Assembly (NCBI RefSeq): GCF_017876515.1
Contig: NZ_JAGIOC010000001.1
Coordinates: forward strand, 310,001 to 374,000
Length of the DNA: 64,000 nt
Origin: Brachybacterium fresconis
Lineage (GTDB): Bacteria; Actinomycetota; Actinomycetes; Actinomycetales; Dermabacteraceae
Direction of reading: 5' to 3'
Shown: piece after piece, positions 42,964 to 51,637 of the stretch
Layout: every line of letters begins with the position of its first letter
Position numbering within the stretch: position 1 is the stretch's first letter
The notes under the pieces: generated by a model
The model's input: the letters and a program-made list of their open reading frames with translations, nothing else
Told to the model about the DNA's origin: nothing
The model's database searches: none
Program-made: the position numbers and the translations under genes

Positions 42964-43692
42964 ATGCAGTTCGAGCGGACGACGGGCGGAATTATGGAGA
43001 TCACACGCGAGGAAGCAACCTCGCGCCGGCGCACATTCGCCCAGTGGGCCGCCGCCGCGCACGACCCCCTCGTGCCCATGACGACCCGCGTCGACATAGA
43101 CCGCCGCTTCCGCGAATGGACCCGCCGTACCCCCACCTTCACCATCGCGTGGGCCACCGGCGTGACGGCCACGATCCTGGATACCTTGCCGCCGTCGGAC
43201 CCCTGGCGGAACCCGCACCCGGGCTTCGGCACCTTCCGCGACGGCAGCGACGTGACCTTCGTGCCCGAGGATGAGGACGAATGGGATCGCGAACGGCTGC
43301 TGCTGGACATCAACCTCATCGCCATCGCCGACCCCATGCCGCCCGGCGCTGCCCGGGTCATGGCCGCCTGTGCGGCTAGTAGCGAAGACGGCCAGTTCAC
43401 CCTCACCGAGCTCCGCAAAGGGACTGAGTCCCGCCGCGACGCCGTCATCGCCGACATCGCCCAGTCGATCGTCCTATGGTCGCTGTGGCGCCGACGCAGC
43501 TACTGCGGCAACGACGACGAGTTCCCGCTGTCGATGATGTACGGCTGGCTCTCCTACGCCTCCGCCGTCGAAGATGGACGCCCCGTGCCCCACGAGATCA
43601 TCGACCCCGACATCTTCACCGCCGCGCTCACCGACGAGGACTATCGCGCCACCGCTGCCCCCGAGGAAGAGGCGGATCGCGACAACTCGTGA
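42964..43692 (+). CDS. Unknown acidic protein, divergent from the CpaE-like gene
   Basis: 242 aa from ATG 42964 (ATG 42994 possible). No membrane segment or signal. Trp-rich N-terminal part (RTFAQWAAAAHDPLVPMTTR), an acidic stretch VTFVPEDEDEWDRERLLLDI, helical middle, acidic C-terminus (EEEADRDNS). Codon use is that of a real GC-rich gene (strong third-position GC). Family not recognised. Confidence 0.55.
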   Translation: MQFERTTGGIMEITREEATSRRRTFAQWAAAAHDPLVPMTTRVDIDRRFREWTRRTPTFTIAWATGVTATILDTLPPSDPWRNPHPGFGTFRDGSDVTFVPEDEDEWDRERLLLDINLIAIADPMPPGAARVMAACAASSEDGQFTLTELRKGTESRRDAVIADIAQSIVLWSLWRRRSYCGNDDEFPLSMMYGWLSYASAVEDGRPVPHEIIDPDIFTAALTDEDYRATAAPEEEADRDNS

Positions 43693-43944
43693 AAGCCGTC
43701 GTCCGCGCGTAGCGCGCTTCAGCAATCTCCGTCGTAGCCCGAACATCAATCGCTCGGCAGTCCCGACGTCTGCCGACGTCTACTTGCCCGAGGTCAGGAA
43801 GGTAGTAGACGGTGCACGCCGACACGGGCTCCTTCCGGGCACCCGTTGGAGACCCGTTCGAGCACTCTCAACTGTCAGTGGCTGGCCCCGATTCGTCATG
43901 CAGACAGTGTCTCGCCTTCGCGCCGGAGATGCGCGGCCGAGCTC

Positions 43945-44115
43945 TTACTTCTCGGGGAGTTCTAGAACCGACCGAAGCACAGAATCCAGGTCTACGGGCT
44001 CGGCGATCTCGATGGTGAGGTCACCGTCGAAAACGTGGTCGTAGCCGCGTGCGGTGATCTCCCAAGTGCCATGGACAGGCGATGCAGAAGCGTCTGTCCA
44101 GAGGAGTAGGACGAG
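43945..44115 (-). pseudogene. 3' end of an unidentified gene cut by IS30
   Basis: The minus strand reads LLLWTDASASPVHGTWEITA, then RGYDHVFDGDLTIEIAEPVD and a stop at 43945; about 57 codons outside the element, upstream part replaced by the IS30 terminus. Unknown family. 43693-43944 between this and the previous gene holds nothing recognisable. Confidence 0.4.
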
Positions 44116-45223
44116 GGTGGTGTCATAGCGTCGTAGCAACACTCCCGGTCGGTGGGGGCTCGAGGCGAGGAGGCCTGGGATGGTGCGGCGGCGGCTCACG
44201 TTCGCGGAGCGGATGGAGATCTCGACGGGATCGAAGGCCGGGTGGGGAGTCCGTCGAATCGCTTCTCACCTGGGTAGATGCCCGTCAGTGGTCTCCAGGG
44301 AGATGCGACGGAACTCGACGAAGACACGTGGCTACCAAGCCGTGACCGCGGACGTGAAAGCGCAACGCCAGCGTTCGCGTCCACAGGTCCGGAAGGTTGC
44401 GAAGGATCCGGTGCTCGAGGCCAGGGTGAACGCCGACCTCGCGGCGTCGTGGACGCCAAACGAGATCGCGGGTCGCTTGCGTCTGGAGGCCGCAGACCCG
44501 ACCGTTGACCGCATGGCGAACTCTCCCGACGCTCAGGGCCGCACCGTCAGCGGAGAAGCGATCTACCAGTACATCTACGCGATCCCCCGCGGGGAACTCG
44601 CCAAGCGCGGGATCTTTCTGCAGTCCAAGCGGACCAAGCGCCGGCCCCGCACCACCGGCCGGACCAGGGGCGGGCCGATCGTGGGGATGGTCCCGATCGC
44701 GGAACGGGGCGAGGACGCCGCGAAGCGGCGGGTGCCGGGGCACTGGGAGGGCGACCTGATCATCGGGAAGAACGGCAGCTCGTGCGCCGCGACCCTGGTG
44801 GAACGGATGAGCGGGTTCACCGGCCTGCTCGCCCTACCCTCCAAACACGCCGAGGGCACGGCGGACGCGGTCATCGAGTACTTCACCGAGCTACCCCGGA
44901 TGATGCAGTCCTCGCTGGCGTGGGACCAGGGCTCCGAGATGGCGCAGCACGCGAAGGTCTCCCTGGCCACGGACATGCCAGTCTACTTCGCCGACCCCCA
45001 CTCGCCCTGGCAGCGGCCGTCCAACGAGAACACGAACCGGCTCTACCGGGAGTACCTCCCCAAGGGCACCGTGATCCCCGACCACCAGCCCTACCTCACC
45101 ACCATCGCCGAAGAGATCAACAACCGACCCCGACGCCGACTCGGCTTCCTGACACCGACAGAATCCTTCGCCCGACTACTTGCCGGCGAACCCCATGTTG
45201 CTTCCACGCTTTGACACCACCCC
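44115..45223 (+). mobile_element. IS30-family element
   Basis: The terminal repeats are about 25 bp (GGTGGTGTCATAGCGTCGTA at the left, GGTGGTGTCAAAGCGTGGAA read inwards from the right), about 22 of 25 matching. The right end runs into a C9-10 tract, so the exact junction and target duplication are uncertain by a few bases. Confidence 0.85.
44180..45214 (+). CDS. IS30-family transposase
   Basis: 344 aa from ATG 44180 (GAGGAGG upstream). N-terminal HTH (AGWGVRRIASHLGRCPSVVS), then the DDE core: Asp in PGHWEGDLIIGKNGSS, Asp in SLAWDQGSEMAQHAK, Glu in WQRPSNENTNRLYREYLPKG, and the terminal EEINNRPRRRLGFLTPTESF. Full length. Confidence 0.95.
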   Translation: MVRRRLTFAERMEISTGSKAGWGVRRIASHLGRCPSVVSREMRRNSTKTRGYQAVTADVKAQRQRSRPQVRKVAKDPVLEARVNADLAASWTPNEIAGRLRLEAADPTVDRMANSPDAQGRTVSGEAIYQYIYAIPRGELAKRGIFLQSKRTKRRPRTTGRTRGGPIVGMVPIAERGEDAAKRRVPGHWEGDLIIGKNGSSCAATLVERMSGFTGLLALPSKHAEGTADAVIEYFTELPRMMQSSLAWDQGSEMAQHAKVSLATDMPVYFADPHSPWQRPSNENTNRLYREYLPKGTVIPDHQPYLTTIAEEINNRPRRRLGFLTPTESFARLLAGEPHVASTL

Positions 45224-45555
45224 CCCCCCACACGGCCTGCGGTAACCAGCCGCCCTTCTCGCGATTAATCAACGTCCCCGATCAGTACATCTAGGTGTGA
45301 TGTCCAGGGACGTTGTTGCGTGACTCGCGGGTGATTTGCTGACGGGCGAAGGCCTCCTGTTGCGAGAGTGGAGCTGTCTATGCTAGCGGACATGTCAGTC
45401 TCCCTTTAGGCGGACACGGACTTCCCTGCTGACGGACAGTTGATCTCCCTGTCTGTGGCGATGGGGTCGGGGTCGTGTCGGTCCCGAGATGCGCGTCCCT
45501 CCGGGGTTTGCTCGAGGTCTTCGACCACCACGAGCAGGTTCCACCGGAGGGACGC

Positions 45556-47130
45556 ATGAAGAAGTCTGACAGGGAGATCATGGAGATTCTGGAAGCGTTC
45601 GACGCGACGGGAAGTGCGCACTCGGCCGCGCCGCTGGCGGGGGTGGATGCGAAGACAGTGCGGCGCTACGTCGCCGCCCGTGACGCTGGAGCCCCGGTGA
45701 CGGGGCCGGGCCGGCGGCCACGGATGCTCGATGGGTTCTTACCCAAGATCGAGGAATGGGTCGACCGGTCCAGCGGCAAGGTCCGCGCCGATGTGGTCCA
45801 CGAGCGGCTGGTCTCGCTGGGGTTCGAGGGCACCGAGCGAACCACCCGGCGGGCGGTCGCGCGGGTCAAGGCGGCGTGGCGGGCCGGACGTCAGCGCACG
45901 TATCGGCCCTGGATCACCGAGCCGGGCTTGTGGTTGCAGTTCGACTGGGGCGAGGGCCCGAAGGTCCCCGGCCCGGACGGGACGCTGCGGCGGACGTGGC
46001 TGTTCTGCGCCTGGCTGGCCTTTTCGAGGTTCCGGGTCGTGATCCCGGTCTGGGACCAGACCTTGCCGACGCTGATCACGTGCCTGGACGCGACGCTACG
46101 GCGTCTGGGCGGGGTGCCGACCTATGTGCTGACCGACAATCCCAAGACCGTCTCGATCGATCACGTGGCCGGGGTGCCGGTCCGCCACCCGCAGATCGTC
46201 GAGGTCGGTCGCCACTACGGCATGGGCGTCCATACCTGTGTCCCGTTCGATCCGGAGTCCAAGGGCGGGACCGAATCGACGGTGAAGATCGCCAAGGCCG
46301 ACGTGGTGCCCACCGACGCGAACCTGCGCTCCGACTACGCCTCGTTCGCCGAGCTCGAGGCCGCCTGCGAGGCATTCATGGGGAAGGTCAATCAGCGCCG
46401 CCACCGGGAGTCCGCCCGGATCCCCGCCGAGGCGCTGGCCGAGGAGCGTGCCCGGTTGCATGTGCTGCCGTCTGCTCCGCACACGATGGCGCTGGGCCAG
46501 ACCCGGATGGTCAATACCGATCAGACGGTGCGGTTCGGGTCGGTGCGCTACTCCACGCCGCCGGGCCTGGTCGGGGCCGAGGTCTGGGTCCGTGCGGCTG
46601 GGATGGAGCTGGTGGTCATCGCAGACCTCGACGCCCTGCCACGAGTCCCAGACTGGGCCGGCGGGCGGAGCGGGCTGGTCGAGGTCGCCCGCCACCAGCT
46701 CTCGACTCCGGGGACCCCGCGGATCGACCTGTCCCACTATCCCGACCACCCCCAGGACCCCGCCGGCGCGCCACGCCTACTGCGGCCGCGGGCCCGCAAC
46801 AGCGCCGAGCGCGACTTCCTGGCCCTCGGGGACGGGGCGCAGGCCTGGCTGATCGAAGCCTCCGCGGCCGGGACGGTGCGGATCCGAGCCAAGATGGCCG
46901 CCGCTGTTGAACTCGCCGCCCTGGTCGGCACCGAGGCCGTCGATGCCGCGCTGGGAATCGCCGCAGCGGCAGGGCGCTTCGCCGAGGGCGACCTCGCCAC
47001 GATCGTTGACCACCACGCCAGCGGTGCCACTGCCGCCGACCTCGTGATCGCCGACGAGACCTACTCCATCCAGCCCGGCACCACCAGCTGGGCCGGGTTC
47101 ACCACCACCCGCAAGGAGCACACCCGATGA
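45556..47130 (+). CDS. istA: IS21-family transposase IstA
   Basis: 524 aa from ATG 45556 (GGAGGGACGC upstream). N-terminal HTH (KKSDREIMEILEAFDATGSA, LAGVDAKTVRRYVAARDAGA), rve core with Asp in LWLQFDWGEGPKVPGPDG, Asp in GVPTYVLTDNPKTVSID and Glu in FDPESKGGTESTVKIAKADV, then the beta-barrel C-terminus. The stop overlaps istB by 4 bp. Confidence 0.95.
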   Translation: MKKSDREIMEILEAFDATGSAHSAAPLAGVDAKTVRRYVAARDAGAPVTGPGRRPRMLDGFLPKIEEWVDRSSGKVRADVVHERLVSLGFEGTERTTRRAVARVKAAWRAGRQRTYRPWITEPGLWLQFDWGEGPKVPGPDGTLRRTWLFCAWLAFSRFRVVIPVWDQTLPTLITCLDATLRRLGGVPTYVLTDNPKTVSIDHVAGVPVRHPQIVEVGRHYGMGVHTCVPFDPESKGGTESTVKIAKADVVPTDANLRSDYASFAELEAACEAFMGKVNQRRHRESARIPAEALAEERARLHVLPSAPHTMALGQTRMVNTDQTVRFGSVRYSTPPGLVGAEVWVRAAGMELVVIADLDALPRVPDWAGGRSGLVEVARHQLSTPGTPRIDLSHYPDHPQDPAGAPRLLRPRARNSAERDFLALGDGAQAWLIEASAAGTVRIRAKMAAAVELAALVGTEAVDAALGIAAAAGRFAEGDLATIVDHHASGATAADLVIADETYSIQPGTTSWAGFTTTRKEHTR

Positions 47131-47909
47131 CCGCCACCACGACGATGCTCGCGCCGCCGTTGCCCGAGGATCTCACCGCAGTTCTGAAGCGCATGCGCAT
47201 GCCCTATCTGCGAGCTGCGGCCCCGGACGTGCTGGCCACCGCGAAGTCCCAGCGCTGGGACCCCACCGAGGTCCTTCGCGTGCTACTCGCTGAGGAGGTC
47301 CGAGGCAGGGACGCGGCCACGAAAGCGATGCGCCGCAAGAGCGCCGGACTGCCGGCCGGCAAGACCTTCGAGACCTGGCGCGAGAAAGATTCCTCGATTC
47401 CTGCCCCGACCCAGTCGGCCCTGGCCACCCTGGAATGGATCCACCGCGCCGAGAACCTCGCCATCAGCGGACCCTCCGGGACCGGGAAGACACACTTCGT
47501 CGAGGCCCTCGCCCACCAGGTGATCGATGCCGGTATGCGGGTCTCCTGGTTCACCCTGGAGTCGCTGACCGCCGCGATCGGACGGGCCAGCGTGGACGGC
47601 TCCATCAGCAAGGTCATCGCCCGCATCGCCCGCGCCGACCTGATCGTCGTCGACGACATCGGCATGCTGCCCTCAGGGCAGGCTGCCGCCGAGGCCTTCT
47701 ACCGACTCGTCGACGCGACCTACGAGCGCAGGAGCCTGGCCGTGACCAGCAATCTTCATCCCTCCGGTTTCGACAGCTTCATGCCCAAGACCCTCGCCAC
47801 CGCGGCCGTGGACCGCCTCCTGCACCACGCCCACGTCATCACCACCGAGGGCACCTCGATGCGCCTGGCCGAAGCCACCGCCGGACACGGCGTCGTCCCA
47901 CTGACCTAA
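47127..47909 (+). CDS. istB: IS21-family helper ATPase IstB
   Basis: 260 aa, AAA+ DnaA/DnaC-like. Walker A ISGPSGTGKTHFVEALAHQV, Walker B ADLIVVDDIGMLPSGQAAAE, sensor-1 SLAVTSNLHPSGFDSFM. It assembles on target DNA and recruits IstA. Overlaps istA (ATGA), the conserved IS21 layout. Confidence 0.95.
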   Translation: MTATTTMLAPPLPEDLTAVLKRMRMPYLRAAAPDVLATAKSQRWDPTEVLRVLLAEEVRGRDAATKAMRRKSAGLPAGKTFETWREKDSSIPAPTQSALATLEWIHRAENLAISGPSGTGKTHFVEALAHQVIDAGMRVSWFTLESLTAAIGRASVDGSISKVIARIARADLIVVDDIGMLPSGQAAAEAFYRLVDATYERRSLAVTSNLHPSGFDSFMPKTLATAAVDRLLHHAHVITTEGTSMRLAEATAGHGVVPLT

Positions 47910-48045
47910 TCAGCCGGGAGATCAACTGACCGCGGACAGCGAGATGAACTGTCCGCGGACAGGGAGATCTGCTGACCGCCCACAGGGACATCCCGCTGAC
48001 CGTTGACAGTCTAGGAACCGCTTCACGCACACAGGAGGCCTTCTC

Positions 48046-49041
48046 ATGTCCCACGCTAACGCCGCTCTGACCCCGCGCGCTCGTCTGCGGCTGGCTCGAC
48101 TCATCGTCGAGGAGCATTGGCCTGTCGCTGTCGCGGCGAAGATGTTCATGGTCTCGCCGCCAACGGCCCGGAAGTGGGCGGCTCGCTTCCGGGCCGAGGG
48201 CCCCACCGGAATGCGTGATCGATCCAGCCGGCCCCACTCGATGCCGACCAGAACGCCGCCGGCGATGGTGAAGCGGATCGTCAAGGCCAGGTGGCGTCGA
48301 CGGCTCGGGCCCGTGCAGATCGCCGGCGAGCTCCGCATCGCGGCGTCGACGGTCCATGCCGTTCTCGTGCGCTGCCGGATCAACCGGCTCAGTCGCATCG
48401 ACCGGGTCACCGGCGAGCCGATCCGCCGATACGAGCACGACCATCCAGGGTCGCTGATCCACGTCGACGTCACGAAGTTCGGTCGTATCCCTGACGGTGG
48501 CAGGCACCGGTTCGTTGGACGACAGCAGGGACTGAAACATCGAGCGGCGACTTCGGACCGCGAAGGCACCCGCAACTACCGCTATCAGCCGCGCCTCGGG
48601 GTCGGCTACCTGCATACCGTCATCGATGATCACTCAAGGGTTGCCTACCTCGAGATGCACTCCGATGAGCGCAAGGAGACCGCCGTCGGGGTACTGCGGC
48701 GCGCGGTCGCATGGTTCGCCGAGCACGAGGTGAGTGTCGAACGGGTGTTGTCGGACAACGGCTCGGCCTATCGGTCGGGGGCCTGGCGCGATGCTTGCAC
48801 GGAACTCGGGATCACGCACAAGCGGACCCGGCCCTACCGGCCTCAGACGAACGGGAAGATCGAACGATTCCACCGCACGCTCGCCGACGGCTGGGCCTAC
48901 GCCCGCTTCTACACGTCAGAGACCGAACGCAGGGCCGCGCTGCCCGGATGGCTGCACTTCTATAATCACCACCGGATCCACTCCGCGATCGGAGCCCCAC
49001 CCGCCAGCAGGATCAACAACCTCTCTGGACATCACATCTAG
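48046..49041 (+). CDS. IS481-family transposase, stop codon supplied by target DNA
   Basis: 331 aa from ATG 48046 (AGGAGG upstream). HTH domain (RLRLARLIVEEHWPVAVAAK, ARKWAARFRAEGPTGMRDRS), rve core: Asp in IHVDVTKFGRIPDGG, Asp in VERVLSDNGSAYRSGAWRD, Glu in YRPQTNGKIERFHRTLADGW. The last codons are NNLSGHHI; the element ends at 49036 but the TAG stop is 49039-49041, inside the TCTAGG target repeat. Confidence 0.93.
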   Translation: MSHANAALTPRARLRLARLIVEEHWPVAVAAKMFMVSPPTARKWAARFRAEGPTGMRDRSSRPHSMPTRTPPAMVKRIVKARWRRRLGPVQIAGELRIAASTVHAVLVRCRINRLSRIDRVTGEPIRRYEHDHPGSLIHVDVTKFGRIPDGGRHRFVGRQQGLKHRAATSDREGTRNYRYQPRLGVGYLHTVIDDHSRVAYLEMHSDERKETAVGVLRRAVAWFAEHEVSVERVLSDNGSAYRSGAWRDACTELGITHKRTRPYRPQTNGKIERFHRTLADGWAYARFYTSETERRAALPGWLHFYNHHRIHSAIGAPPASRINNLSGHHI

Positions 49042-49562
49042 GGAACTCGAAGGGAGCTCAGCTCGTGTGCGAGCGCCGCGACCTGCTCGGGGTCTGCTGT
49101 GCTCTCGGCATCGATGACCAGTGCGTCCTCGTCGGTCGGAGGTTCAAAACTCGCGCGATGTTCTTGCAGGACAGAGTCCGTGACGTCGTGGCGATCGTGA
49201 GATCTTCTGTTGACGCGAATGCGTTCGCTTTGCAGGTCAGCGCCGATCTGCACCCAGACGAGCGCGAACGGCGCGTTGGACCTCTCCGCGACAGCCCGCC
49301 ATCCATCGCGAATGAAGCGCGGCGAACCGGTGTCGTCTACGACGACGTGGTGACCTGCCTCCAGTAGCGCTTGGCCACGCTCGTGGGCGATCTGGTTCGT
49401 CTTTGCCCACTCCTCCCACGGAATGCCCTGGCCGCCGTATAGGCCGCGCTCCTCGTTGATGAGGTCGAGGCTGATCACGCTCGCAGGTAGACCCTCAGCC
49501 AATCGGGCTGCCAAGGTGCTCTTACCCGAGAAGGACAGTCCACACATCAGCGTCAGTGTCAT
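49038..49562 (-). CDS. P-loop kinase-like ATPase (AAA_33/zeta-like)
   Basis: 174 aa. P-loop MCGLSFSGKSTLAARLAEG, ASVISLDLINEERGLYG, HHVVVDDTGSPRFIRDGWRA and the lid RIRVNRRSHDRHDVTD. These fit small-molecule or zeta-toxin-like kinases, and the substrate is unknown. ATG 49562. Its TAG stop (49040-49038, minus) uses the same CTAG as the IS481 transposase, so the insertion left this protein intact. No antitoxin-like partner is visible. Confidence 0.8.
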   Translation of the reverse strand: MTLTLMCGLSFSGKSTLAARLAEGLPASVISLDLINEERGLYGGQGIPWEEWAKTNQIAHERGQALLEAGHHVVVDDTGSPRFIRDGWRAVAERSNAPFALVWVQIGADLQSERIRVNRRSHDRHDVTDSVLQEHRASFEPPTDEDALVIDAESTADPEQVAALAHELSSLRVP

Positions 49563-49654
49563 CTCGGCAACCTACCGGCGTCTCGGCCTTCCGTCGCCTT
49601 CAATAGCGGAGCGAACCACACTCACCATGGGGCCGATGGCCGCGCCGCATTCCC

Positions 49655-50935
49655 TCAGACCAGTAGCGACATGGACTCCAGCGCCCGGTGCCGGAACAAC
49701 GTGTGGGGCCGATCAAGGCTTGGTCCGGCGTCGGTCCCGATCGCATCGAGGACCTGGCTGAGCGAGCCGAACGAGACGTCGCCCGCCATCTCGATCTCCG
49801 TCGGGGCGGTTGAGAGCTTCGTGGGCACGATGTATCCGTGAACGTCGGAGCCGCGACCATAGCGAGCTTGGAGTGCCTGCACCTCGTCGCGGACGACGTT
49901 GCAATGGACCTGGCCGTCGCTGATGATCTCGGATCCGGCGATCTCCAGGCCGTCGGCGCCGAGCGGCGGTACCGCGATCAGGTGCACGGACCGGCCGACG
50001 ACGATGGCGACCTGTGACCGCACCAGGGAAACGCCGGCACGAGGAGTCACCCGGTCAGGCAGCAGGATCACGCGCGCGCCGTCACGGTGGCCGAATGCGC
50101 CTGTCAGCGCGCTGAGCAGTCGCTCGATGTCAGCACTGCGGGAGCCAATCGACGTAGCGCCGACCTGCGTGATGAACGAGGAGTCGATGATCCCGTCCTC
50201 CCGCGAAGAGCGGGACAGCACGACGCCGAAGGATGCACAGGTCGTGAGCATGCTTGCGATGAGGCAGAGCGGGCTGCCGAGCATGGGGAGCGGCGTGCCA
50301 GCGTCAAGGTAGATACACACGGCCCCTGCCACGGTGATGAGGAGGGTTCCGACCAGTCCCCACCGGCGGAGGATGCTCCGCGTGATCACCAGCAGCGACC
50401 AGACCAGGTGAGCTCCCACTCCGCACAGAAGCGCCATCGGCGTCGAGAGTGCTTCGATGCGCGCGAGCGGCAGGCCAAGTGTTGTGGCAGCGGCTGCCCC
50501 GGCCAATACCCAAGCCAGGAAGGCGACTACGAGCAGGACTGTGCGGGCGTGCCGACGACGCGGGGTCTTCGTGTCCGTCTCAGATGAGCTCACATCGACG
50601 GGGATATACCAGTCCCAAAGGGTGGGATCGACATCCAACATTCGAGCGGCTTCAGTTCTGTGCTCGGGATGAAAGACGCGGCGCCGTGCGGCATTCGGAG
50701 CTGGCGGCGGCTCGGCGGCGGAAGGCGGGTCCTGGATTGCCAGGGTGCGGTCGTAGGTGGCCCGCCGAGAAGCACTGGACAGGACGTTGTATGCCGCGCT
50801 GACGTGTTTGGCGAGCTCATCGTCACCGCCAGCATCACCGTGCAGTGCCCGCATCTGAGTACGGAAGGCAGCGGTGATCTCGGTTCTCGAGGCATCGCGG
50901 GGCACGCCGAGGGTCTCGTAGTGCGTTAGTGCCAC
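49655..50935 (-). CDS. J-domain membrane protein
   Basis: About 426 aa from GTG 50935 (GGGAGGAGG 5 bp upstream). N-terminal J-domain (ALTHYETLGVPRDASRTEIT, AYNVLSSASRRATYDRTLA) whose HPD-like motif is altered (RALHGDAGGDDE, HGD instead of HPD), which would weaken DnaK stimulation. Four hydrophobic segments lie at about residues 130-240. The C-terminal 180-residue soluble domain (RLLSALTGAFGHRDGARVIL, LIAVPPLGADGLEIAG) recalls NERD-like nuclease-related domains but without a confident match. Confidence 0.7.
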   Translation of the reverse strand: MALTHYETLGVPRDASRTEITAAFRTQMRALHGDAGGDDELAKHVSAAYNVLSSASRRATYDRTLAIQDPPSAAEPPPAPNAARRRVFHPEHRTEAARMLDVDPTLWDWYIPVDVSSSETDTKTPRRRHARTVLLVVAFLAWVLAGAAAATTLGLPLARIEALSTPMALLCGVGAHLVWSLLVITRSILRRWGLVGTLLITVAGAVCIYLDAGTPLPMLGSPLCLIASMLTTCASFGVVLSRSSREDGIIDSSFITQVGATSIGSRSADIERLLSALTGAFGHRDGARVILLPDRVTPRAGVSLVRSQVAIVVGRSVHLIAVPPLGADGLEIAGSEIISDGQVHCNVVRDEVQALQARYGRGSDVHGYIVPTKLSTAPTEIEMAGDVSFGSLSQVLDAIGTDAGPSLDRPHTLFRHRALESMSLLV

Positions 50936-51048
50936 GTCGCCTCCTCCCGCCGGGCCGCCCTGTGCTCCGCGCCAGTGGGCAGAGCTCCCTCCTCGCGGGA
51001 CGTTCACGCTATCGCGCTCAATTCCCGGCGGCCCAGAGCCCCAGCCGA

Positions 51049-51471
51049 TCACACGGCGGGGAGAGTCTCTGCGCCGAGCCTGCGGGTGACGGTTTCGCTG
51101 GTCGCCGCCGGCGCCGACGGGTGCTCGGCCAGGTACCGGAGCGTCTCAGGCGCCGCGTTCGGGGCGGACGACGCGTGGAAGATCGCGTTGCGGTCGGTGA
51201 GTCGGCGGGCGATCCGGTCGATGAACGCGGGGGAGAGGTCAGCGCGGCGGGTGACGGGGAAGGTCAGCCACCGCTCGTCGAGCTCGATCAGGTGCTCCAG
51301 CGTGCCCTCGGCGGCGGCGGGGTTGTGCGCGATCTTGCGCAGCACCTCGCTGGACACGTCGGCGCGTGCGAGGCTGTCGAGGACCTGGGAGTCGTCGCTG
51401 AACTCGGCAGTGCGGAGATATTCGAGCATCGTGTGCGGACGGGGTGCGGCGTGCTGGGCGACGACGGTCAT
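51049..51471 (-). CDS. Variant leucine-rich-repeat-like protein (paralogue of 5619-6053)
   Basis: About 140 aa from ATG 51471 (GGAG upstream). The same repeat phrases as the paralogue: LARADVSSEVLRKIAHNPAA, LEHLIELDERWLTFPVTRRA, FIDRIARRLTDRNAIFHASS, LRYLAEHPSAPAATSETVTR. Role unknown; presumably a helical scaffold. Divergence at the N-terminus and at many single sites shows the two copies are old compared with the ISL3 copies near them. Confidence 0.7.
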   Translation of the reverse strand: MTVVAQHAAPRPHTMLEYLRTAEFSDDSQVLDSLARADVSSEVLRKIAHNPAAAEGTLEHLIELDERWLTFPVTRRADLSPAFIDRIARRLTDRNAIFHASSAPNAAPETLRYLAEHPSAPAATSETVTRRLGAETLPAV

Positions 51472-51637
51472 GGCGGCTCCTGCTCCTCGTATCCCGGCGC
51501 GTCCGGGTACTGACGCAGTGGGCGCGAGTACCTCGTGGCAGGACGGCCCCGCGGCTGAAAAGGAAGCGCTCCGGATCGGAGTCCGGTGCACGAGGTGCAT
51601 GGAAGGGCGGTGGCGCTACAGTCACTTGCCCCAAGCT

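Larger units (their letters stand above)
45381..48008 (+). mobile_element. IS21-family element nested in IS481, 2628 bp
   Basis: Ends TG...CA with several repeats of the GCGGACAGGGAGATC type just inside (e.g. 47930-47990), the multiple transposase-binding sites of IS21 elements. The 5-bp target duplication GTCTA lies at 45376-45380 and 48009-48013. Confidence 0.9.
45296..49036 (+). mobile_element. IS481-family element carrying a nested IS21
   Basis: The left end TGTGATGTCCAGGGACGTTG at 45296 pairs with the right end reading TGTGATGTCCAGAGAGGTTG inwards from 49036. A 6-bp duplication TCTAGG lies at 45290-45295 and 49037-49042. Without the IS21 the element would be about 1108 bp, normal for the family. 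The IS21 sits in the untranslated leader, 38 bp before the transposase start. Confidence 0.9.

Noticed and set aside
49038-49562. Zeta-type toxin of a toxin-antitoxin pair
   Set aside because: The P-loop kinase-like fold fits, but no small antitoxin gene is adjacent and many harmless kinases look the same.
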